Shown piece by piece: positions 1 through 9,226 of a stretch of 64,000 bases of DNA; position 1 is the first letter of the stretch; each line of letters begins with the position of its first letter. The notes under the pieces were generated by a model. It made no database searches, had not been told where the DNA came from, and worked only from the letters and a program-made list of their open reading frames with translations. Origin of the DNA: Oscillospiraceae bacterium (GTDB lineage Bacteria; Bacillota; Clostridia; Oscillospirales; Oscillospiraceae); the NCBI GenBank assembly GCA_020025295.1, contig JAHHSJ010000004.1:13758-77757 (forward strand), in the 5' to 3' direction. A program made the translations under genes and the position numbers.

Positions 1-917
1 TGGATGTGCTCAGCAGCGACAAGATCCGCGGCGCCAGCGTGGGCGAGGTCTATGTGGCCTGCAATACCTATCCCACCAGCAACTTCCGTGAGAAAGTGCA
101 ACACGTCCGTGTTCAGGTGGTTCCTGCCGGTTCTCTGGCTAAGGAGCAGAGCATCTCCGCCTCTGCCGGAACCACCAGCCTGACCGCAGGCGGTTCCACC
201 ACTCAGATCAGCGTGTCCGGCAACGCCACCGCCCCCAGCTTCTCCAGCAGCAACAACGGCGTGGTCACCGTTGACGGAAACGGCGTAGTGACCCCGGTGG
301 GCGTTGGCTCTGCCACCGTCACCGTGAGCTGCCCGGCCGGCAGCGGCTACAAGGCAGGCTCCACCAGCATTACCTTCAATGTGTCGGCTCCGGAGCAGAA
401 GGATCAGAACATCTCCGCTTCCGCCGGAACCACCAGCCTGACCGTGGGCGGATCCACCACCCAGATCAGCGTGTCCGGCAATATCACCGCCCCCAGCTTC
501 AGCAGTGAATCCGGCAGCGTAATCAGCGTGGACAGCAACGGCGTAGTGACTCCTGTGGGCGAGGGTACCGCTAAGGTCTATATCACCTGCCCAGCCGGCA
601 GCGGCTATAAGGAGGGCACCACCAGCATCACCTTCACGGTGTCTGCGCCTGCCCCCAAGGATCAGAATGTCAGCGTGTCTGCCACCGCCACCAACCTGAC
701 CGTGAACGGCGCTGCCGCTCAGATCAGCGTGTCCGGCAACCAGACTACCCCCAAGTTCGCCGCCAATAAGGCCGGCGTGGTGGAGGTCAGCGAGAACGGT
801 CTGGTCACCCCGGTGGGTGAGGGCACGGTCATCGTCACCATCACCTGTCCTGCCGGCAATGGCTATAAGGAGAGCGTGAAGTCCATCACCTTCACGGTGA
901 GTGCGGCTCAGAGCTGA
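1..917 (+). CDS. C-terminal part of a bacterial Ig-like (BIG2) repeat surface protein, 5' truncated
   Basis: The frame is open to the left edge, so the N-terminus lies outside the window. About 304 residues are visible. They contain three tandem copies of an about 85-residue module; each has an ISASAGTTSLT-like start, a QISVSGN strand, a GVVTPVG turn and an AGSGYK...SITFTVSA end. This is the pattern of BIG2/invasin-type Ig domains in secreted or cell-wall proteins. Such domains act as spacers that hold an adhesive or enzymatic domain away from the wall. No LPXTG motif, SLH domain or C-terminal membrane segment follows the last module, so the attachment mechanism is not visible here. Two hairpin terminators follow the stop codon. 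Confidence 0.85.
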   Translation, partial: DVLSSDKIRGASVGEVYVACNTYPTSNFREKVQHVRVQVVPAGSLAKEQSISASAGTTSLTAGGSTTQISVSGNATAPSFSSSNNGVVTVDGNGVVTPVGVGSATVTVSCPAGSGYKAGSTSITFNVSAPEQKDQNISASAGTTSLTVGGSTTQISVSGNITAPSFSSESGSVISVDSNGVVTPVGEGTAKVYITCPAGSGYKEGTTSITFTVSAPAPKDQNVSVSATATNLTVNGAAAQISVSGNQTTPKFAANKAGVVEVSENGLVTPVGEGTVIVTITCPAGNGYKESVKSITFTVSAAQS

Positions 918-944
918 GTTCTCCGTTCTCAACATACAAGACAA

Positions 945-985
945 ACAGGCGGTATCCGGCTTTGCCGGATACCGCCTGTGTTTTG
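945..985 (+). terminator. Rho-independent terminator of the Ig-like protein gene
   Basis: A perfect 16-bp stem (ACAGGCGGTATCCGGC with its complement) and a three-base loop are followed by TTTT, 30 bases after the stop codon. Confidence 0.85.
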
Positions 986-1000
986 TTCAGAAAACGCAGA

Positions 1001-1038
1001 AAACGGAGTGGGTTGGTTTCCAACCCACTCCGTTTTTT
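1001..1038. terminator. Second, probably bidirectional terminator
   Basis: A 16-bp stem starting AAACGGAGTGGG has a TTT loop and a run of T on the plus side. The A-run on the left means it can also end transcripts of the minus-strand racemase homologue. The ACGGAGTG stem base recurs in other terminators of the window. Confidence 0.8.
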
Positions 1039-1184
1039 GATTTAGATGGAATGGAAGAAATTCGTTCGCGCTTTGCCCCAAAGGGCGGCACTGACCGCCC
1101 CAAACATCCAAGAATGCCCCGTGGATCTGCGGCGCTGAGCAAAGCGGACAGCATGGGGTTTCCCTTTTCTGCGAGGGCGGAGCG

Positions 1185-2243
1185 TTAACGGAACACCCGC
1201 TGCATCCCTCTGGCGTAGAGGGGGTTGATGTCAAAGCAGACCACATCTCCGGCGGTGCATTTGGTGTCGGTGGCGTCCACGGCAGTGGCGGTTTCACCGA
1301 CGCCGCCCAGCACCCGGAGCCGGGCATCCTGATAGCGGACGAAACGGAACCCGCTGCGGCGGTGGAACAGCAGCCGATCCAGCAGAGAAGTGTTGTGGGC
1401 GGAAACGGCGCCCAGTCCGTGGTGAATGCCGCAGGGAATCACCGCAACCCGGGTGGGACGCTTCAGGTGAATCTGCTTCAAGCTGCCCACGGTGTGGCCC
1501 TTGGGCAGCCAGCGGACGGTGTCGATGGTGGCTTCGCCGTGGCAGACGGTGCGGAGCCCGTCGTTCTTCTGGTGGGGGCAAAGGCCCAGAAAGGCGCTGC
1601 CCACTCGGACGGCGTCCAGCTGCACTCCGCTGGAGTGGAGCAGAGCGGTGGAGTCGGCGGCATGAGTGATGCCGGTTTCCAGTCCGGCCCGGTGCAGGGC
1701 GTCCAGCGTGGACTGGAACAGACCCATCTGACCGTTGATGTCGCCGCCGGCGGCGTAAAGCTGGGTATAAGTGCCGGAAATGGCGATGTTGGACAGATAA
1801 GAGTAGATGGAAATGAGCTTTTCCGGTTCCGAGGGCAGGAAACCACCCATGCCGGAGCCGGTGTCGATGAGAATATGAGCCACAGCCACGGTGCTGCGCT
1901 CCTCTGCCAAAGCGTTGAGCGCCACGCCGGTTTCGTAAGAGCCGATGGTGCAGACCACATTCAGGTCCAGCAGCTCCGCAAGCTCCTCCGGGTCGGTGGT
2001 AGAGCGGAGCATGAGGATTTCCTCCTCCACAAAGCCTGCATTGCGGAGCGCCCGGGCGTCGGCTACATCGTTGACGGCAAAGTGGCGGATGCCGTCGTCC
2101 CGGAGCAGGCCGGCCAGAGAAATCAGCCCGGCGCCGTATCCGTCGGCGGTCAGCACGGCATAAATGACGGCCTTTCCGGCACGCTTTTTGACGGTGTTGA
2201 TGTTGTGCTTGATGGCGGCACGGTTAAAGACTAGCTGGAGCAT
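1185..2243 (-). CDS. Alanine-racemase-fold protein lacking the catalytic residues (probable pseudoenzyme)
   Basis: This 352-residue protein is close to the usual racemase length and aligns over its length with alanine racemase (PLP-binding TIM barrel followed by a beta domain). The family motif AVVKANAYGHG reads AVLTADGYGAG, so the PLP lysine is threonine. The GYADG motif with the second catalytic base (tyrosine) reads GIHHG. The LKMDTGMGR segment reads ILIDTGSGM, losing the carbamylated lysine and an active-site arginine. The THF histidine is glutamine. The arginine of VRxG is kept. The frame is intact, with an AAAGGAG site before the ATG, so it appears maintained rather than decayed. It is unlikely to racemise alanine. 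A PLP-free structural, binding or regulatory role is inference. Confidence 0.75.
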   Translation of the reverse strand: MLQLVFNRAAIKHNINTVKKRAGKAVIYAVLTADGYGAGLISLAGLLRDDGIRHFAVNDVADARALRNAGFVEEEILMLRSTTDPEELAELLDLNVVCTIGSYETGVALNALAEERSTVAVAHILIDTGSGMGGFLPSEPEKLISIYSYLSNIAISGTYTQLYAAGGDINGQMGLFQSTLDALHRAGLETGITHAADSTALLHSSGVQLDAVRVGSAFLGLCPHQKNDGLRTVCHGEATIDTVRWLPKGHTVGSLKQIHLKRPTRVAVIPCGIHHGLGAVSAHNTSLLDRLLFHRRSGFRFVRYQDARLRVLGGVGETATAVDATDTKCTAGDVVCFDINPLYARGMQRVFR

Positions 2244-2360
2244 AAAAAAGGCTCCTTTCTATTAGAAAAGATTGGAAATACGAAGTTTTGCTGTCCCTAT
2301 TATATATAGTGTTTCCCACTTTTGCAAGGTGGAATTGACGGGAAAAGTGCCGGGAAAACC

Positions 2361-2389
2361 TTGTCTGTGCCGGGAAAAAATGATATACT
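2361..2389 (+). promoter_or_regulatory. Predicted sigma-A promoter of miaB
   Basis: TTGTCT, a 17-base spacer and TATACT lie about 70 bases before the TTG start of miaB. Confidence 0.6.
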
Positions 2390-2460
2390 GAAATATCAAT
2401 CTAAAATAGGAAAATGGCGGCATTTTGCCCCGGAAAACCCCTTGCAGGGAGGAACAGAAT

Positions 2461-3888
2461 TTGGAACGAAAAAATATCGTGGTGCCTCAGGAGGCACTGG
2501 ATGAGCAGATGGAATACTGCCGCCGTGTGCGGAGCTTTATCGCCCCGGGAGAGAATCCGCTGGCGTTTGTGGACACCTATGGCTGTCAGCAGAACGAAGC
2601 GGACTCCGAGCAGATTCGGGGCCTGTTGCAGGAGATGGGCTACGACTTCACCGAGGATGAGTCGGAAGCCGATGTGATCGTCATTAACACCTGCGCCGTC
2701 CGGGAACATGCGGAAATGCGTGTGCTGGGCAATGTGGGCGCACTGACCCACACCAAGAAGAAAAAGCCGGATCAGGTGATCTGCCTGTGCGGCTGTGCCA
2801 TGCAGGAGCCTCATATGGCGGAGAAAATCCGCCGTTCCTTCCGCCATGTGGATTTGGTGTTCGGCCCTCATGTGCTGTGGAAGTTCCCCCAGTTCCTCTT
2901 TGAGGTGCTGACGAGAAAAAAGCGTGTGTTCTCCACCGACCCCTGCGACGGCAACATCGTCGAGGGCCTGCCGGTGGTGCGTCAGGGCAAGCTGAAGGCT
3001 TGGGTCTCCATCATGTACGGCTGCAACAACTTCTGCTCCTACTGCATCGTCCCCTATGTCCGGGGCCGGGAGCGCAGCCGTGATCCCCAGCGCATCCTCG
3101 ACGAGGTGCGCCAGCTGGTGGAGGAAGGGTACAAGGATATTACCCTGCTGGGCCAGAATGTCAACTCCTACGGCAAGGATTTGGGCCTCAACATGGACTT
3201 TGCCGATCTGCTGAAGGCCTGCAACGACATTCCCGGCGAATTCCTGCTCCGCTTTATGACCTCTCACCCCAAGGACGCCACCCAGAAGCTGTTTGAGACG
3301 ATGGCCTCCTGCGAAAAGGTGGCGGCGTCCCTTCACCTGCCGGTGCAGGCGGGCAATGACCGCATTCTGAAGGTGATGAACCGACATTACACCCGAGCCG
3401 AGTATCTGGACCAGATTCGCCGGCTCCGGGAGCTGATTCCCGACATTGTGCTGACCAGCGACATCATTGTGGGTTTCCCCGGGGAAACCACCGAGGAATT
3501 TGAGGATACCCTGTCCCTCATCGAAGAGGTGGGCTACGATTCTCTGTTCACCTTCATCTACTCCCGACGGGAGGGCACTCCGGCAGCCAAGATGCCGGAT
3601 GTGCTGACCAAGGAGGAAATCAGTGCCAACTTCCAGCGTCTGGTGGCACGGCAGAACGAGATCAGCGCCCAGAAGCACGCCGCCTATGTGGGAAAAATCG
3701 TCCGGGTGCTGGTGGACGGCACGGCCGATGATCCCGAGTTCCCCCTGACCGCCCGTACCGACGGCGGACGGCTGGTTCATCTGAAGGGCGACGAGCAGTT
3801 GATTGGCGGCTTCTATCCCTGCAAGATCACGCATGCGTCCAACTGGACGCTGTTCGGCGAAATCGCCGCTGAGAAAGAGGTTCATTGA
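2461..3888 (+). CDS. miaB: tRNA-2-methylthio-N6-dimethylallyladenosine synthase
   Basis: This radical-SAM methylthiotransferase adds the 2-methylthio group to i6A37 of tRNAs reading UNN codons. Its substrate is made by the MiaA encoded downstream. The N-terminal UPF0004 domain has its cluster cysteines in YGCQQNE, NTCAVRE and CLCGCA. The radical-SAM motif CNNFCSYC puts cysteines at about 188, 192 and 195. A TRAM domain ends the protein. The start is TTG at 2461, because GGGAGG lies eight bases upstream and the in-frame ATG further upstream has no ribosome binding site. Length is 475 residues. It leads the run into the mutS-mutL-miaA genes. Confidence 0.95.
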   Translation: MERKNIVVPQEALDEQMEYCRRVRSFIAPGENPLAFVDTYGCQQNEADSEQIRGLLQEMGYDFTEDESEADVIVINTCAVREHAEMRVLGNVGALTHTKKKKPDQVICLCGCAMQEPHMAEKIRRSFRHVDLVFGPHVLWKFPQFLFEVLTRKKRVFSTDPCDGNIVEGLPVVRQGKLKAWVSIMYGCNNFCSYCIVPYVRGRERSRDPQRILDEVRQLVEEGYKDITLLGQNVNSYGKDLGLNMDFADLLKACNDIPGEFLLRFMTSHPKDATQKLFETMASCEKVAASLHLPVQAGNDRILKVMNRHYTRAEYLDQIRRLRELIPDIVLTSDIIVGFPGETTEEFEDTLSLIEEVGYDSLFTFIYSRREGTPAAKMPDVLTKEEISANFQRLVARQNEISAQKHAAYVGKIVRVLVDGTADDPEFPLTARTDGGRLVHLKGDEQLIGGFYPCKITHASNWTLFGEIAAEKEVH

Positions 3889-3890
3889 GT

Positions 3891-4460
3891 ATGGCAAAGA
3901 ACAACAAGAAAAAGAAAAAGGCGAAAACACCCTTCCACGCCCCCAAGCGCATGGGCGAAAAGACCCCGATCCTGATGACTCCGATGCTGTGGACCATGTC
4001 CGCCGTGTCCATTGCCTTGCAGCTGTTTTTGACCGGCTTTGCCATCTTCGTGGCGACCAAGTGGGTGCCGCTGGAGGTGGTAGGCCCCTTCGGCATGAAC
4101 GCCGGCTATGTGCCGCTGGTTCTGCCCATCGTGCTGTGGGTGCTGACGCTGGTGGAGCGTATCGGCATCAAGTTTTTGCCGCTGGATATGTGGCGTATGC
4201 CCGTGGATGTCCGTGAGGGCATGTTCAAGTGCGGCAGCTGGCTGCTGAAGCTGGTGACGCTGCTCATCGAGCTGGAATGTGCCGCCGTGTTTCTCTATGT
4301 GGATGTGTGCATTTATGTGGGCGCATCGCCGTTGGATGCGGTGATGCTCGTCTGGCTGGCAGCGCTGGCGCTGAGCGTCTACCTGCCCTGCCGCTATGCC
4401 GGCAAGCTGGGCCGGGGTGAAGTCACCTGGACCCGCGGCATTGAGCCGGAAACCAAGTAA
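3891..4460 (+). CDS. Four-helix membrane protein of unknown function
   Basis: This 189-residue protein starts with a lysine-rich segment (MAKNNKKKKKAK). About four hydrophobic segments follow, at roughly residues 35-55, 70-90, 120-145 and 150-170. The basic N-terminus suggests a cytoplasmic start. I do not recognise the family. The gene begins two bases after the miaB stop, with AAAGAGG inside the end of miaB, and ends 26 bases before mutS, so it is probably co-transcribed with both. No catalytic motif is visible. Confidence 0.75.
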   Translation: MAKNNKKKKKAKTPFHAPKRMGEKTPILMTPMLWTMSAVSIALQLFLTGFAIFVATKWVPLEVVGPFGMNAGYVPLVLPIVLWVLTLVERIGIKFLPLDMWRMPVDVREGMFKCGSWLLKLVTLLIELECAAVFLYVDVCIYVGASPLDAVMLVWLAALALSVYLPCRYAGKLGRGEVTWTRGIEPETK

Positions 4461-4486
4461 TTCAGTAAGGAAGAGGGGTGGGTCAC

Positions 4487-7084
4487 ATGGCAAAAGAAAA
4501 AGAAATGACCCCCATGCGAAAGCAATATCTGGAATTGAAGGCGCAGTATCCCGACTGCCTGCTCTTCTTCCGGTTGGGCGATTTTTATGAAATGTTTGAC
4601 GAGGATGCCCGGACGGCGTCCCGGGAGCTGGACCTCACATTGACCACCCGGGACCGGGGCAAGCCCAAGGAGGAGCAGACCCCTATGTGCGGCGTGCCCT
4701 TCCACAGCTACCAGTCCTATATGGCTCGGCTGATTGCCAAGGGCTACAAGGTGGCGATCTGCGAGCAGATGGAGGATCCGGCGACGGCAAAAGGTCTGGT
4801 GAGCCGGGACATCATCCGCATCGTCACCCCCGGAACCGTCACCGACGATTCCATGCTGACCCCGGGCCAGAGCAACTATATCTGCGCCGTGGCGGCAGAC
4901 GACACCGGCATGGGCGTGTGCTTCTGTGATGTGTCCACCGGTGAGGCGGAGGCCACCTCCTTCTCCGACGAAGAGGCGGTCACCCATGTCATCAATGAGC
5001 TGGGCCGATTCTGCCCCCGGGAGGCGGTGCTGTCCCCGGAGGCGGCTGCCATTCCGGAACTGACGGAGATGCTGACCAAGCGGCTGGGCTGCTGCTGGCA
5101 GGACGGGGGAGAGACCCGGTTCCTGCCGCAGGAGGCCATGGAGGTGACCAAAAAGCAGTTCCCCGAAGCGGCGGACCTGAGCGTGGTGGCCTATCGGGCT
5201 GTGGGCGGCGTGCTCAACTACCTCTATGAAACCCAAAAAACCGACCTCAGCTATATGTCCTCCCTGCGGCACTACGAAAGCGACCGCTTTTTGGAACTGG
5301 ACCTCACCGCACGGCGCAATCTGGAATTGACCGAAACCATGCGCGGCGGCGAGAAAAAGGGCAGCCTGCTGTGGGTGCTGGACAAGACCCGCACCGCCAT
5401 GGGTGCCCGTATGATGCGCAGCTGGATCGAGCGTCCGCTGGTGTCTCCCACCGCCATCAACCGCCGCCATGCCGGCGTGGAGGAGCTGGTGGAGCACACC
5501 CCGGAGCGGGAAGAGCTGCGGCTGTGCCTGAGAGAAATCACCGATCTGGAGCGGCTCATCGGCCGAGTCGTGTACGGCTCTGCCAACGCCCGGGATCTGG
5601 CGTCGCTGGCTGCCGGTCTGGGGAAAATCCCCCAGCTGCGCAGTTTGACCGAAAGCCTGCAAAGCCCCATCGTTGCCGAGGTGCGGCGTGGTCTGGACGA
5701 CCTTGAAGAACTCCGCACCGAGCTTGACCGGGCGCTGGTGGATGAACCGCCCCTCACCGTTCGGGAGGGCGGCATGATCCGCCCCGGCTACAACTCCGAT
5801 GTGGACGAGCTGCGGCGCATTCAGACCGGCGGACGGGAGCTGGTGGCTGAGATGGAGGCCAGAGTCAAGGAAGAGTGCGGCATCCGCAATCTGAAGGTCA
5901 GCTATAACAAGGTGTTCGGCTACTACATCGAGGTGGCGAAAAGTCAGGCGGACTTGGTGCCGGAGCATTGGGTGCGCAAGCAGACCACCGTCAACTCCGA
6001 GCGTTACATCAATCAGGAGCTGAAGGAGCTGGAGCACACCATTTTCTCTGCCGGAGATAAGGTGAAGGCACTGGAATACCAGCTGTTTTCCACCCTTCGG
6101 GATAAGGCCGCCGGTCAGATGGCGGAGGTTCAGGCCACCGCCCGTGCCGTGGCAAAGCTGGATGTGCTGTGCAGCTTTGCGGAAGTGGCGGTAAAGAATC
6201 ACTATGTCCGCCCCCTGATGGACGAGTCCGGTGTCATTGACATCAAGGAAGGCCGCCATCCGGTGGTGGAGCAGGTGCTGAAGGACGCATGGTTCGTCCC
6301 CAACAACACCTATATGGACGGCAAGGAGGATACCCTTGCCATTATCACCGGCCCCAATATGGCCGGTAAGTCCACCTATATGCGTCAGGTGGCGCTCATC
6401 TGCCTGATGGCACAGGCCGGTTCCTTTGTTCCGGCGGCAAGTGCGCATCTGGGCGTGGTGGATCGGGTGTTTACCCGCATCGGCGCCAGCGACGATCTGG
6501 CAGCCGGCGCCTCCACCTTTATGGTGGAGATGAACGAGGTGGCGGAAATCCTCAAGCACGCCACCAAGCACAGCCTGCTCATTCTGGACGAAATCGGACG
6601 AGGCACCTCCACCTATGACGGCATGAGCATTGCCCGAGCCGTGCTGGAGTACTGCGCCGGCAAGAAGCTGGGGGCAAAGACCCTGTTTGCCACCCACTAC
6701 CATGAGCTGACGGTGCTGGAGGGTCAGATTCCCGGCGTGAAGAACTACAACATCGCCGCCAAGAAGAAAAAGGACGACATTATTTTCCTCCGCAAGATCG
6801 TCCGGGGCGGTGCGGACCAGTCCTACGGCATCGAGGTGGCGAAGCTTGCCGGTGTGCCGGAGCAGGTCATCCGCCGAGCCCGTACCATTCTGGAGGAGCT
6901 GGAACAGGGCGGAGCCCCTGCCCCCAAGCCGAAGGCCGTCGAGGAGTCGGAGGAGGAGCAGGTGTCCCTGATGGATCTGGGCAGCGTGGAGGTTGCCCGG
7001 CGGCTGCGTCAGCTGGATTTGAACACCCTGTCCCCCATTGAAGCGATGAATCTGCTCTTTGAACTCAAGAGCAAGCTGCAATAA
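4487..7084 (+). CDS. mutS: DNA mismatch repair protein MutS
   Basis: MutS recognises base mismatches and small loops and recruits MutL. The mismatch-reading Phe-x-Glu motif is at F33-Y34-E35 (LGDFYEMF). The ABC-type ATPase domain has Walker A GPNMAGKST near residue 622, Walker B LLILDEIGRGTS near 700, and ATHYHEL after it. Length is 865 residues, normal for MutS1. The start is the ATG at 4487, preceded by AAGGAAGAGGGG; an in-frame GTG nine bases earlier is less well placed. mutL follows after 31 bases. Confidence 0.97.
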   Translation: MAKEKEMTPMRKQYLELKAQYPDCLLFFRLGDFYEMFDEDARTASRELDLTLTTRDRGKPKEEQTPMCGVPFHSYQSYMARLIAKGYKVAICEQMEDPATAKGLVSRDIIRIVTPGTVTDDSMLTPGQSNYICAVAADDTGMGVCFCDVSTGEAEATSFSDEEAVTHVINELGRFCPREAVLSPEAAAIPELTEMLTKRLGCCWQDGGETRFLPQEAMEVTKKQFPEAADLSVVAYRAVGGVLNYLYETQKTDLSYMSSLRHYESDRFLELDLTARRNLELTETMRGGEKKGSLLWVLDKTRTAMGARMMRSWIERPLVSPTAINRRHAGVEELVEHTPEREELRLCLREITDLERLIGRVVYGSANARDLASLAAGLGKIPQLRSLTESLQSPIVAEVRRGLDDLEELRTELDRALVDEPPLTVREGGMIRPGYNSDVDELRRIQTGGRELVAEMEARVKEECGIRNLKVSYNKVFGYYIEVAKSQADLVPEHWVRKQTTVNSERYINQELKELEHTIFSAGDKVKALEYQLFSTLRDKAAGQMAEVQATARAVAKLDVLCSFAEVAVKNHYVRPLMDESGVIDIKEGRHPVVEQVLKDAWFVPNNTYMDGKEDTLAIITGPNMAGKSTYMRQVALICLMAQAGSFVPAASAHLGVVDRVFTRIGASDDLAAGASTFMVEMNEVAEILKHATKHSLLILDEIGRGTSTYDGMSIARAVLEYCAGKKLGAKTLFATHYHELTVLEGQIPGVKNYNIAAKKKKDDIIFLRKIVRGGADQSYGIEVAKLAGVPEQVIRRARTILEELEQGGAPAPKPKAVEESEEEQVSLMDLGSVEVARRLRQLDLNTLSPIEAMNLLFELKSKLQ

Positions 7085-7115
7085 ACCCAAGTGACCCGGA
7101 AAAGAGGTTGAACTT

Positions 7116-9203
7116 ATGCCGAAAATCGTACAACTGGACCCCCATGTGGCGGACCTGATCGCCGCCGGTGAGGTGGTGGAGCGCCCGGCCAGTGTGGTCA
7201 AGGAGCTGACCGAGAACGCCATTGACGCCGGAGCCTCTTCGGTGACGGTGGAAATTCAGCGGGGCGGCATGACCTATATCCGGGTGACGGACAACGGCTG
7301 CGGCATCGCACCGGAGGATTGCCTGACGGCATTTTTGCGTCATGCCACCAGCAAAATCCGCACCGAGTACGATCTGGAGGCCATCGGCACGCTGGGCTTC
7401 CGTGGAGAAGCGCTGGCTGCCATCGCCGCCGTGAGCCGGGTGGAGCTGATGACCTGTACCGCCGACGCTCCGGCAGGAACTGCTCTGGTGCTGGAAGCCG
7501 GCGTGGTCCGGGAGCATACCGAGGTGGGCTGCCCCAGAGGTACCACCTTCGTGGTCCGGGATTTGTTTTTCAACACCCCGGCCCGTCAGAAATTCATGAA
7601 AAAGGACTCTGCCGAGGGCAGCGCCGTGTTTGCCGTGGTGCAGCACGCCGCCCTGTCCCATCCGGAGGTTTCCTTCCGCTTTTTGCGGGAAGGCCGGGAG
7701 GAGCTGTTCACCTCCGGGGACGGCAGCCTGAAAAATGCCGTCTATGCCGTGCTGGGCCGAGAGGTGGCGCTGGGTCTGATTCCCTGTAAGGGCAGCGGAG
7801 AAGAGCTGCAGGTGGAGGGATTCCTCTCCAAGCCGGTGTGCTGCCGCGGCAGCCGTGCCGGACAGTTCTTCTTCGTCAACGGGCGCTATGTGAAGTCCCG
7901 CACCATGCAGGCGGCGCTGGAGCAGGCCTATGCCAATCGGAAGATGGTGGGCAAGTTCCCCTCCTGCGTGCTGCATATCACCACCCGTCTGTCCGGCGTG
8001 GATGTGAATGTTCACCCCACCAAGACGGAAGTGAAGTTTACCAGTGAAAAACGGCTGTTTGACGCCGTGTACTATGCCGCCATGGCGACGCTGGACGCTC
8101 AGGCGGACACCCCCAAGGCGGTGCTGGAGCCGAAGAAAGCGGAGCCGGTGGTGGAAAAGCACGACCATGTGACTCCGAACCAGACCTTCTTCCGCACCAT
8201 GTCCGCCCAGCAGTTCCGCAGCGAGCTGCAAAGCGAGGGCAAGCCGGACTACCACGGCGTAGGCCGTGCCCCGGAGAAGCGTCCTCCCATTGCACCGTCT
8301 ACCATCCGGCCCGTCGCTCCTGTGACGAAGCAGACTCCCGTGAGCAGACCTGCCGCCCCCGTGGTGGAGCAGACTTCGGTGAGCCGTCCCGTCACTCCTG
8401 TGGTGGAGCAGGCCCCGGTGAGCCGACCCGTCGCCCCCGTGGTGGAGCAGTCCCCGGTCAGCCGTCCGGTTTCCCCTGTGACGGAACCGGCGGAAGATGT
8501 GCCGGGGCGTCCGGTGGAACCGCCTGTGGAGAAAATCGTCCCGGCAGAGCCGAAGGCGGAAGCCACGGCAGCGCCGGAAATTGTGGTTCCCACCGGGGAT
8601 GAGACTCCGGCTGAGCAGGCGGAAGAACGCCCCGACGCACCGGACTGGCGCATGGCCGGTGAGGTGCTGAACACCTACATCATCGTGGAGCGGGGCGAGG
8701 AAGTCTGGTTTATCGACAAGCACGCCGCCCACGAGCGGCTGAACTTTGATCGGCTGAAGGCCATGCACCACCGCCCCATGGGTCAGCTGCTGCTGACCCC
8801 TCAGGTGCTGCGGCTCACGCCGGAGGAGAGCGAGGTGCTGCTGGAGCACCTGCCTCTGCTGGCGGAATTTGCCTTTGAGGTGGAGGACTTCGGCGGCGGC
8901 AGCCTGCTGGTGCGCCAGTGCCCGGACTATGTGGGACAGGATCAGATCGAGTCGGTGCTGGAGGACATCGCCACCCGGCTGCTGACCACCGGAAACGCCG
9001 ACCCGGACGCCGCCCGGGACGAGGTGCTCCACTCCATGGCCTGCAAGGCCGCCATCAAGGGCGGCTGGGTCAGCGGCAAGGAGGAACTGGCCGCCCTCTG
9101 TCAGGCGGTGATGACGGATCAGATCCGCCACTGCCCTCACGGCAGACCCGTGGCCATCAAATTGACCCGAAAAGAACTGGAAAAGCAGTTCAAACGGGCG
9201 TAA
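7116..9203 (+). CDS. mutL: DNA mismatch repair protein MutL
   Basis: The N-terminal GHKL ATPase has ELTENAIDAGA, VTDNGCGI and TLGFRGEAL. The C-terminal domain has the endonuclease metal-site motifs DKHAAHERLNFD (D534; the usual form is DQHAxxE-x4-E, so the last acidic residue is Asp), ACKAAIKGG and CPHGRP, and ends in FKR. This suggests a nicking MutL of the type found in bacteria without MutH. The two domains are joined by a long linker. Residues about 397-458 of it are a Pro-Val-rich tandem repeat of 13 residues (consensus PVxPVVEQxPVSR), copied as a 39-base DNA repeat. Length is 695 residues. miaA begins 23 bases later. Confidence 0.96.
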   Translation: MPKIVQLDPHVADLIAAGEVVERPASVVKELTENAIDAGASSVTVEIQRGGMTYIRVTDNGCGIAPEDCLTAFLRHATSKIRTEYDLEAIGTLGFRGEALAAIAAVSRVELMTCTADAPAGTALVLEAGVVREHTEVGCPRGTTFVVRDLFFNTPARQKFMKKDSAEGSAVFAVVQHAALSHPEVSFRFLREGREELFTSGDGSLKNAVYAVLGREVALGLIPCKGSGEELQVEGFLSKPVCCRGSRAGQFFFVNGRYVKSRTMQAALEQAYANRKMVGKFPSCVLHITTRLSGVDVNVHPTKTEVKFTSEKRLFDAVYYAAMATLDAQADTPKAVLEPKKAEPVVEKHDHVTPNQTFFRTMSAQQFRSELQSEGKPDYHGVGRAPEKRPPIAPSTIRPVAPVTKQTPVSRPAAPVVEQTSVSRPVTPVVEQAPVSRPVAPVVEQSPVSRPVSPVTEPAEDVPGRPVEPPVEKIVPAEPKAEATAAPEIVVPTGDETPAEQAEERPDAPDWRMAGEVLNTYIIVERGEEVWFIDKHAAHERLNFDRLKAMHHRPMGQLLLTPQVLRLTPEESEVLLEHLPLLAEFAFEVEDFGGGSLLVRQCPDYVGQDQIESVLEDIATRLLTTGNADPDAARDEVLHSMACKAAIKGGWVSGKEELAALCQAVMTDQIRHCPHGRPVAIKLTRKELEKQFKRA
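8305..8490 (+). repeat. mutL: 39-base tandem repeat in the mutL linker
   Basis: About four and a half copies of a 39-base unit encode 13 residues ending in PVSR. The copies differ mostly at third codon positions and in one or two residues, so the array is old enough to have diverged but could still vary in copy number. Confidence 0.8.
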
Positions 9204-9226
9204 CATACCAAAAAGGAAGTGAATCC

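Noticed and set aside
8305..8490. CRISPR-like repeat array
   Set aside because: The repeats are contiguous, in frame and encode a Pro-rich linker in MutL; there are no spacers.
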